The position numbers and the translations under genes are program-made. A DNA stretch of 12,891 bases, taken from Deferribacteres bacterium. Its GTDB lineage: Bacteria > Nitrospirota > Thermodesulfovibrionia > UBA6902. The stretch is from assembly GCA_013152795.1 (NCBI GenBank), contig JAADFS010000306.1:1-12891 (forward strand), written 5' to 3'. Positions 6,319 to 12,112 of the stretch are shown here, in pieces. How positions within the stretch are numbered: the stretch's first letter is position 1; the number at the start of each line of letters is the position of its first letter. The notes beneath the pieces are model-generated. The model ran no database searches and was not told the DNA's origin. It saw only the letters and a list, made by a program, of their open reading frames with translations.

Positions 6319-6978
6319 ATGCTTGAGAAGATCTATTACCGTCTTCACAGAATGGCATCCGGGCCCGGGGAGCAGGGGGAGTATTCTTCCGGCTACTGGC
6401 AGCGCAGGATAAGGGAGCATGCAGTAGAGATGTGCAGGCATCATAGAGGCAGGCTCCTTGATGTGGGCTGCGGCGAGGGCCTGTTCCTCGGACGGATGGT
6501 GACAGCCCGCCCTGATATGGAGGCATGGGGGGTGGATGAATGGGAGGTGATTCTGTCCAGGGCGGAAAAAAGGACGGCACGCATGAGGACGGGGGTGCGC
6601 CTGTTAAGGGCGGATGCCACTGCCCTGCCTTTTGGGGATGCATCTTTTGACGTGGTGGTGTGTATAAATGTGTTCTTCAACATGGAGTCGATCGGTAAGG
6701 TTAGGTCCGCCTTGAAGGAGATGGCAAGGGTCTGCAGGAAGGGGGGGAGGCTTATTTTCGATTTCCGCAATTCCCTCAATCCCCTGCTTGCCGTCAAGTA
6801 CAGGCTTGCCGCATATTACGATCCGACTGTCAGGAGCCTGCCTTTAAATACATATGACCCCGGAAATATAAAGGAAATACTGGGGGAGATGAATCTTGAC
6901 ATCACCCGGGAGCATGGCCTGTTTTTTGCCGTCAGGAGATTTGCGCCCGTTATAGTGATGGAAACAGTTAAAAAATGA
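6319..6978 (+). CDS. Class I SAM-dependent methyltransferase
   Basis: This compact 219-residue methyltransferase has motif I at RLLDVGCGEG (residues ~45-54), an acidic strand end in GVDEW, motif II/III-like LRADATALPFGDASFDVVV, and a post-motif segment MARVCRKGGRLIFDFRN. These match the Methyltransf_11/25 type, used for N-, O- or C-methylation of small molecules and sugars. The start is ATG 6319; the nearby ATG at 6312 runs into a stop at once. The stop overlaps the next gene by 4 bp (ATGA at 6975-6978), so it is coupled with the aminotransferase and then the radical SAM gene. A plausible inference is N- or O-methylation of the sugar made by those enzymes. The specific substrate is not readable. 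Confidence 0.88.
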   Translation: MLEKIYYRLHRMASGPGEQGEYSSGYWQRRIREHAVEMCRHHRGRLLDVGCGEGLFLGRMVTARPDMEAWGVDEWEVILSRAEKRTARMRTGVRLLRADATALPFGDASFDVVVCINVFFNMESIGKVRSALKEMARVCRKGGRLIFDFRNSLNPLLAVKYRLAAYYDPTVRSLPLNTYDPGNIKEILGEMNLDITREHGLFFAVRRFAPVIVMETVKK

Positions 6979-8159
6979 TCAGGAAGATCCCGGTTATCGG
7001 GTACAGGATAAGTCTCCGCGCCCTGCTTTCAGGTGTCAGCGCGTTTTTTTCCGGCGGCACCAGGGATGAATTCAGGGATACCCTCGCCGGCTTTATTCAG
7101 TGCAGGCACGTGTATTTCGTGAATTCGGGAATATCTGCCTTCTATCTGGCACTGCTGGCACTTAAAAAAATCTCCCGCCGTACGGAAGTCGTCCTTCCGG
7201 CCTACACTGCCCCCAGTCTCGTTGTGGCCGTAAGGAAGGCAGGCCTTAAACCAGTGCTTTGCGATATTTCGTTAAGGGATTTCAACATGGACATGCAGGC
7301 CGCGCTGCAACTGGTTTCACGGCAAACCCTCTGCATTGTCTGCGTTCATATGTTCGGCATACCCGCCGCTGATGTGGGGCGGCTTAAACAGGGCCTGCCG
7401 GAGGATGTCTTTCTGATAGAGGACTGCGCCCAGGCAATGGGTTCTGAAATAGCAGGCAGGCCGGTGGGCGGTTCCGGTGACCTCAGCATCTTCAGTTTCA
7501 ACAGGGGAAAGAACCTGCCGGCTGCCGGAGGCGGCGTGATATTCACGGACTCCGGGATGCTGGCCTCTGCGGTGGAAGAGCTTGTTGATGAATTGAGTGT
7601 CCCGGGGTTGGGTTATGAGATCAGGCTGTTTCTCTGGTTTGTCTGTCTCTCGATGCTTTTCAGGCCGTTTTTTTACTCGCTGCTTTATCCCCTTGTTTGC
7701 CGCTTCAGGGATGACACTCTCCCTGTGGATTTCACGGTAGGGGGGTACACGTCTCTGCAGGCGGGTCTGGGGAAGTTTCTTTTTGAAGGCCTTGCTGAAT
7801 CATGCAGGCATAGATATGAAAATGCCATGGCTGTTCTTGATGCCCTGGGAAATACGAGAGGGATAATCCTCCCCTGTATCCGTGATGACCTGAGACCGGC
7901 GTTTAACCGCCTCCCGGTGCTGATAGAAGATACTGAATCAAGGAGAAAGGTTGAGAGGGAACTATCAGACAACGGCATCGGTGTCTCCGGCCTGTATTTC
8001 AGGCCGCTTCATCATATTTTCGACCTGGGGTACGATAGAAGCGGGTTTCCGAATGCCGTCTATCTTGCAGAGAGACTGCTGACCCTGCCGTCACATCCGC
8101 TCCTGGAGAGGGAGACATTGGAAAAGATGACCTCGCTGATCAGGAAGGTGCTGTCATGA
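6975..8159 (+). CDS. DegT/DnrJ/EryC1/StrS-family PLP aminotransferase
   Basis: This 394-residue protein has the landmarks of the sugar aminotransferase family, which converts keto-sugar nucleotides to amino sugars using PLP. They are FVNSGISAFYLALLAL (~48-63), VLPAYTAPSLV (~73-83), the pyridine-nitrogen aspartate in IEDCAQAMGSE (Asp150), and the Schiff-base lysine in SFNRGKNLPAAGGG (Lys179). The key residues are present, so it is probably active. One oddity is a strongly hydrophobic stretch at ~217-241 (RLFLWFVCLSMLFRPFFYSL and onward), which could dock at the membrane or fold into a subunit interface. It overlaps the genes on both sides by 4 bp. It could also be one of the family's non-aminotransferase dehydratases, but those replace the lysine with histidine. 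Confidence 0.9.
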   Translation: MIRKIPVIGYRISLRALLSGVSAFFSGGTRDEFRDTLAGFIQCRHVYFVNSGISAFYLALLALKKISRRTEVVLPAYTAPSLVVAVRKAGLKPVLCDISLRDFNMDMQAALQLVSRQTLCIVCVHMFGIPAADVGRLKQGLPEDVFLIEDCAQAMGSEIAGRPVGGSGDLSIFSFNRGKNLPAAGGGVIFTDSGMLASAVEELVDELSVPGLGYEIRLFLWFVCLSMLFRPFFYSLLYPLVCRFRDDTLPVDFTVGGYTSLQAGLGKFLFEGLAESCRHRYENAMAVLDALGNTRGIILPCIRDDLRPAFNRLPVLIEDTESRRKVERELSDNGIGVSGLYFRPLHHIFDLGYDRSGFPNAVYLAERLLTLPSHPLLERETLEKMTSLIRKVLS

Positions 8160-9301
8160 TACCCCTGCGCAATGCAAGAAGGTTTTTTTACAAGGCGTGC
8201 AGGCAGCCGGGCTATGCATTCAGGGTTTTCTTAAGAAGGACGGCCGCATTCGCCGGGTACCTCCTCCGTAACGGCAGGAGCGCTTATCCCGAGGCGATAA
8301 CCCTTTTCCTGACGCATCGCTGCAATCTCAGGTGCAGGATGTGCGGCCAGTGGGGTGACAGCGGGGTGACAAAAAGACGCTCCGGCCGCTATATAAGGGA
8401 GTATCTGCCGTTTGAGGAGCTGAAGGAAGTAATAGACGGCATTTCATCATTCAGGCCCAACATCACGCTGTTCGGTGGAGAGCCGCTGTTACACAGGGAC
8501 TGTGTCGAAATCATAAGATACATACATAAAAAGAATATGCACTGCCTGATGATAACAAACGGCTCTTTACTTGAAGGCGTTGCCGCGGAACTGGTGGAAG
8601 CGGGCCTTGACGAACTGAACGTATCCCTTGACGGAAAGGGAGCGCTGCATGATGAGGTGCGGGGAATGCCGGGCCTGTACGGAAAGATAATAAACGGCCT
8701 CAGGCGGGTAAGGCGTTTCAGGGAACGGAAAAACAGCAGGACGCCCCTCATTAACCTGCAATGTACAATCAGCGGGCATAATTATCGTCACCTGGAGCAG
8801 ATGACAGGCGCAGCCCGGGAGGCAGGGGCGGACTCGCTTACATTTCACAACCTTGTGTTCATGGCCGGTGACCTCATGGCAAGACAGCGGGAGATTGACA
8901 GGTTATTGAACTGCTCTTCCGAGAACTGGGAAGGCTTTGTCTCCGACCCATGCATAGACCCTGATGTTTTATACGCAACGATTGAAAAGATAAGGAAAGG
9001 CCGCAACGGGCTCCCCGTGGATTTTTATCCTGATTTTTCCCTTGATGAATTGAGGAGATATTACCGGGAGCCTTCAGGCGGGTGTTCAGGCAGGTGTATG
9101 AGTCCCTGGATGGCGGCTTATATATTTCCTGACGGAGAGCTGAGGCCGTGTCTGAACCTTGATTATTCCATGGGCAATGTCAGGAAAGAGGGCTTTTCCG
9201 TGTTATGGAATAATGACAGGGCGGTGAAATTCCGCAGGATACTTAAGAAAAACGGAATATTTCCCGTATGTATAAGGTGTACGGAGCTGTACAGGTACTG
9301 A
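8156..9301 (+). CDS. Radical SAM protein with SPASM-like C-terminal cysteine domain
   Basis: This 381-residue protein has the radical SAM cluster motif C-x3-C-x2-C at Cys56, 60 and 63 (THRCNLRCRMCGQWG), which holds the SAM-binding 4Fe-4S cluster. ITLFGGEPLLHRD is the glycine-rich SAM-contact motif. The C-terminal ~70 residues hold Cys310, 314, 332, 372 and 375, spaced like a SPASM or twitch auxiliary-cluster domain (CSGRCMSPW, DGELRPC, VCIRC). A basic, partly hydrophobic leader of ~45 residues precedes the barrel. It starts 4 bp inside the aminotransferase gene, so the two are co-translated. The reaction is unknown: sugar radical chemistry is possible from context, while SPASM members often modify peptides or proteins. 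I see no small precursor peptide nearby. Confidence 0.9.
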   Translation: MIPLRNARRFFYKACRQPGYAFRVFLRRTAAFAGYLLRNGRSAYPEAITLFLTHRCNLRCRMCGQWGDSGVTKRRSGRYIREYLPFEELKEVIDGISSFRPNITLFGGEPLLHRDCVEIIRYIHKKNMHCLMITNGSLLEGVAAELVEAGLDELNVSLDGKGALHDEVRGMPGLYGKIINGLRRVRRFRERKNSRTPLINLQCTISGHNYRHLEQMTGAAREAGADSLTFHNLVFMAGDLMARQREIDRLLNCSSENWEGFVSDPCIDPDVLYATIEKIRKGRNGLPVDFYPDFSLDELRRYYREPSGGCSGRCMSPWMAAYIFPDGELRPCLNLDYSMGNVRKEGFSVLWNNDRAVKFRRILKKNGIFPVCIRCTELYRY

Positions 9302-9349
9302 TTATGAAACACGGGCAGGGCAGACAGCCCGGAACATTTATAAGGTTAA
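9302..9349 (+). repeat. Degenerate element copy abutting the next one (copy F1)
   Basis: It reads TTATGAAACACGGGCAGG and ends CATTTATAAGGTTAA, recalling the left end and right end of the dispersed element with the middle missing. CGGGC (9312-9316) pairs with GCCCG (9327-9331). It starts immediately after the stop codon of the radical SAM gene. Its terminal TTAA is shared with the start of the next copy. Confidence 0.5.
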
Positions 9350-9418
9350 CCTTAATGTTGCATAAACAGGCAGAGGAGCCTGCCCCGGTGGCGGTGTGTT
9401 ATGCCACTGTAAGGTTAG
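9346..9418 (+). repeat. Dispersed palindromic element with clear terminal inverted repeats (copy F)
   Basis: The left end TTAACCTTAATGTTGCAT (9346-9363) and right end ATGCCACTGTAAGGTTAG (9401-9418) are imperfect inverted repeats, with 14 of 18 positions complementary. The interior is shortened relative to copies B and H: only one arm, GGCAGAGGAGCCTGCC, remains. A 14-bp palindrome TAAGGTTAACCTTA (9341-9354) marks its junction with the preceding degenerate copy. Confidence 0.78.
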
Positions 9419-9437
9419 GGCGACAACAGGGATGCAG

Positions 9438-10580
9438 ATGAGGATCGCACAGGTGGTGACACGCATGGACTGGGGAGGTCCGCCGGATATTATCAGGACT
9501 ATCTGCAAATCCCTTGCCCCTCCCCATGAGGTCAAACTGATAACAGGTCCCACCGCCTTCCCGAGCCTGAGGACAAAGAGTTTTCTGTATGAATTCAAAG
9601 ACAGCGTGATCACAGTACCGCACCTGAAGAGAGATATTGATCTCTTCAGGGATTTCCTGGCACTTGCAGAGCTTTACCGTATCTTTAAGAAAGAAAAGTT
9701 CGATGTCGTCCATACGCACACCGCCAAGGCCGGCTTCCTCGGAAGGATAGCCGCCTGGCTGGCCGGTGCCCGCAGGATCGTTCATACACCGCACGGCCAC
9801 AACTTTTACGGTTATTTCGGCCGGGCCGCCAGCAGGCTGCTGGTGATACTGGAGAGGCTTGCGGCCCGGATTACGGACAGGATAATTGTACTGACGGAAT
9901 CAGAGAAGAGAGACCTGATCAATCATAAAGTCGCCGGCGCTGCGGATATACTCGTTATCGACAGCGGAGTGGACATAGAGGCCTGTATGCAGGTCGATAT
10001 TGACCCTGGAAAAAAGCGGGATGAACTCCGGGCCGGCCGGGATACCGCCCTCGTCGGCATGATAGGCAGGCTGGAGCCGGTAAAGGGGCCGGAGTATCTG
10101 GTAAGGGCGGCCAGGCTAGTGCTTGATGAGTATCGAAGGGTGAAATTCATGATTGTGGGGGAAGGGTCGCTGAGGGACAGGCTGGAGACCCTCTGCAGGG
10201 AGGCCAGGATTTCCGACAGGTTTGTCTTTACCGGATGGAGAGAGGACATTCCGGAAATCTTAAGTGTTCTGGATATAGTCGTAATGCCCTCGCTTAATGA
10301 AGCCGTGGGCCGCGTGCTGATAGAAGCCGGTGCCTGCGGAAAGCCGGTGGTGGCGGCGAATGTAGGCGGAATACCGGATATAGTAAGGGACAGGCAGACA
10401 GGGATGCTGGTGCCGCCCGGGGATGAGGTCAGCCTGTCACGGGCAGTGGTTGACCTGCTTGGTGACAGTGAGAAAAGACAGCGGATGGGCGAAGAGGCCA
10501 GGAGATGGGTGCGGAGATTCAGCTCCGCAAGGATGGCAAGGGAGTTTGCCGGGGTTTATGAGGGACTGACCGGTGAATGA
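9438..10580 (+). CDS. Glycosyltransferase family 4 (GT4, GT-B fold)
   Basis: This 380-residue GT4 protein begins MRIAQVVTRMDWGGPPDI, with the GG loop of the acceptor domain. VVHTHTAKAGFLGRIAAWLA and VHTPHGHNFYGYFG follow, a pattern typical of capsule and O-antigen GT4 enzymes. The donor domain has VGMIGRLEPVKGPEYLVRAA and the E-x7-E motif in PSLNEAVGRVLIEAGACGKP, then GKPVVAANVGGIPDIV. The frame is open back to a GTG at 9396, but that part lies in the repeat element. AGGG at 9428-9431 sits 6 nt before ATG 9438, so that is the better start (ATG 9432 is also possible). It should add one sugar to the lipid-linked glycan in the cytoplasm. Donor sugar unknown. The stop is followed 2 bp later by another element copy. 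Confidence 0.93.
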   Translation: MRIAQVVTRMDWGGPPDIIRTICKSLAPPHEVKLITGPTAFPSLRTKSFLYEFKDSVITVPHLKRDIDLFRDFLALAELYRIFKKEKFDVVHTHTAKAGFLGRIAAWLAGARRIVHTPHGHNFYGYFGRAASRLLVILERLAARITDRIIVLTESEKRDLINHKVAGAADILVIDSGVDIEACMQVDIDPGKKRDELRAGRDTALVGMIGRLEPVKGPEYLVRAARLVLDEYRRVKFMIVGEGSLRDRLETLCREARISDRFVFTGWREDIPEILSVLDIVVMPSLNEAVGRVLIEAGACGKPVVAANVGGIPDIVRDRQTGMLVPPGDEVSLSRAVVDLLGDSEKRQRMGEEARRWVRRFSSARMAREFAGVYEGLTGE

Positions 10581-10582
10581 AG

Positions 10583-10625
10583 TTTAATGTTGCATAAACA
10601 GGCATTACAGCCTGCCGGAAAATAC
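10583..10625 (+). repeat. Left-half copy of dispersed palindromic element (copy G)
   Basis: It starts TTTAATGTTGCATAAACAGG and contains GGCATTACAGCCTGCC followed by GGAAAATACGG. Only the left half is present, and its hairpin is weakened (CAGGC / GCCTG). It fills most of the short gap between the GT4 gene and the WbqC-family gene. The GGGGGAG that follows acts as the ribosome site for the next gene. Confidence 0.72.
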
Positions 10626-10638
10626 GGGGGAGCCGGGA

Positions 10639-11367
10639 ATGATTGTAGCCGTTCATCAGCCTCAGTACATACCGTGGCTTGGTTATTTTGACAAGATAGA
10701 CCGGAGCGATTGTTTCGTGTTTCTGGACCAGGTCCAGTATAAGGCCAGGGAATACCAGAACAGAAACAGGATACTTACCGATAAGGGCCCGCTATGGCTG
10801 ACAGTGCCTGTCATGTCAAGGGGCATGGGCAGGCAGAAGATATGCGATGTGAGGATAGACGACAGCTCCGGCTGGCGGAGACGGCACTGGAGGAGTTTAC
10901 AGACATGGTACGGCAGGGCGGAATTCTTCAGGGACTACGCCGGATTTTTTGAGGCGGTATACAGCCGGAGATGGGAGAGGCTGGCGGACCTGAATATGTG
11001 CATCATCAGGTTTTTCCTGGAGGTGTTCGGGATACGGACCGCCGTGTATTACGAATCGGAACTGGACATACATGCCTGCAGAACAGAGCGGATCATTCAG
11101 ATATGCAGGAGGCTCGGGGCGGATACCTATCTGTCGGGCACGGGTGGAAAAAATTACCTTGAGGAGCACAGGTTCAGCGAGGCGGGGATAAGACTGCAAT
11201 ACCAGGATTTCATTCATCCCTGCTATCAACAACAGTACAGGGGAAAGGGCGACCTTTTCATTCCGAACATGTCGTCTCTGGACCTGTTGTTCAACAAGGG
11301 GGCCGGGGGCATAAGTATCCTCAGGGGAGCAGGCTCCGGCCTTGGGGTAGACCTTAATGTTGCATAA
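10639..11367 (+). CDS. WbqC-family protein
   Basis: This 242-residue protein begins MIVAVHQPQYIPWLGYFDKI, the hallmark N-terminus of the WbqC-like family. It continues with DQVQYKAREYQNRNRI and ends with the characteristic NMSSLDLLFNKG near residues 214-225. WbqC-like proteins are found in O-antigen and polysaccharide loci; I do not know of a firmly established biochemical activity. Its presence supports a role in making or attaching a modified amino sugar. The start at ATG 10639 is well supported by GGGGGAG (10626-10632), 6 nt upstream. The last codons (CTTAATGTTGCATAA, giving Leu-Asn-Val-Ala-stop) are the left end of the palindromic element, so the natural C-terminus may have been trimmed or replaced. 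No signal peptide; probably cytoplasmic. Confidence 0.9.
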   Translation: MIVAVHQPQYIPWLGYFDKIDRSDCFVFLDQVQYKAREYQNRNRILTDKGPLWLTVPVMSRGMGRQKICDVRIDDSSGWRRRHWRSLQTWYGRAEFFRDYAGFFEAVYSRRWERLADLNMCIIRFFLEVFGIRTAVYYESELDIHACRTERIIQICRRLGADTYLSGTGGKNYLEEHRFSEAGIRLQYQDFIHPCYQQQYRGKGDLFIPNMSSLDLLFNKGAGGISILRGAGSGLGVDLNVA

Positions 11368-11444
11368 ACGGGCAGGAGAACGTGCCGTAACACCTGCAGG
11401 CTCTCCTGCCCGCCGGCGATGTTTTTGTGCCACTGCAAGGTTAA
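11352..11444 (+). repeat. Dispersed palindromic element, near full length (copy H)
   Basis: This 93-bp copy runs from CCTTAATGTTGCATAAACGG to GCCACTGCAAGGTTAA and aligns almost end to end with copy B. Its arms CGGGCAGGAGA (11369-11379) and TCTCCTGCCCG (11402-11412) pair perfectly over 11 bp, although their sequence differs from the arms of copy B. The left end overlaps and terminates the WbqC-family gene. No T-tract follows the stem. Confidence 0.82.
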
Positions 11445-11493
11445 TTAATAATGCAGCGGCAGGAACAATTCAGAAACCGGGAGGTCCTGGAGC

Positions 11494-12108
11494 ATGAATA
11501 TACTGGCAGTAGGCGCGCATCCGGATGACATTGAATTCGGATGCGGGGGGACACTTATCAAGTATGCCGACAAGGGCCATGATGTGTTTCTCCTTGTTCT
11601 GACCCGCGGGAGTGTCGGCGGTGACCCTGAGGTCAGAACGAGGGAGCAGGAGGAGGCCGTGAGGTTCATGAAGGCCAGGAAGGTTTTCTGGGGCAACTTT
11701 GCGGATACCGAAATCCCGCTTAACAATGAATTGATCGCTGTAATAGAGAGCGTGGTGAACGAGACAAATCCCCACATGGTCTTTTTCAACTACATTGATG
11801 ACGTCCACCAGGACCACAGGACAGCGGCCCAGGCCACTGTGTCGGCCACCAGGTACCTCAGGGAAGTCCTGTATTATGAAGTGCCCACCACACAGAATTT
11901 CGAGCCGGATGTTTTCGTGAATATCACGGATGTCCTGGACAGGAAACTGGAACTTCTGAAACTGCATGCCTCCCAGGTGGATAAGACGAGGGTCGAGAAT
12001 CTCACCATAATAGAGAGCGCCCGCTCGTGCGCCAATTTCCGGGGGTTCCAGGGCAGGGTGAAATATGCGGAGGGATTCAAGGCCCTGCGCATACTGAGGG
12101 AAATATAG
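11494..12108 (+). CDS. PIG-L / LmbE-family N-acetyl-sugar deacetylase
   Basis: This 204-residue protein, of usual length for a short PIG-L member, begins MNILAVGAHPDDIEFGCGG, the zinc-binding AHPDDxE motif (His9, Asp11, Asp12). The second metal motif is VHQDHRTA (His105 and His108). The family hydrolyses N-acetyl groups from GlcNAc-containing substrates such as GlcNAc-inositols, GlcNAc-malate or GlcNAc-phosphatidylinositol. The start at 11494 has GGGAGGT (11479-11485) 8 nt upstream. It has no signal peptide and is likely cytoplasmic. The next gene, a polyprenyl-phosphate HexNAc-1-phosphate transferase homologue, begins 4 bp after the stop, so the pair is probably co-translated. That suggests this enzyme deacetylates a UDP- or lipid-linked HexNAc (inference). 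Catalytic residues look intact. Confidence 0.93.
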   Translation: MNILAVGAHPDDIEFGCGGTLIKYADKGHDVFLLVLTRGSVGGDPEVRTREQEEAVRFMKARKVFWGNFADTEIPLNNELIAVIESVVNETNPHMVFFNYIDDVHQDHRTAAQATVSATRYLREVLYYEVPTTQNFEPDVFVNITDVLDRKLELLKLHASQVDKTRVENLTIIESARSCANFRGFQGRVKYAEGFKALRILREI

Positions 12109-12112
12109 GATC

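Noticed and set aside
9396..9437. Upstream extension of the GT4 frame to a GTG at 9396
   Set aside because: The extra residues are encoded by the repeat element, and a ribosome site plus the family N-terminus support ATG 9438.
10897..11433. 178-codon minus-strand open frame opposite the WbqC gene
   Set aside because: Starts in repeat DNA and lies over a clear WbqC-family gene; an antisense shadow of codon bias.
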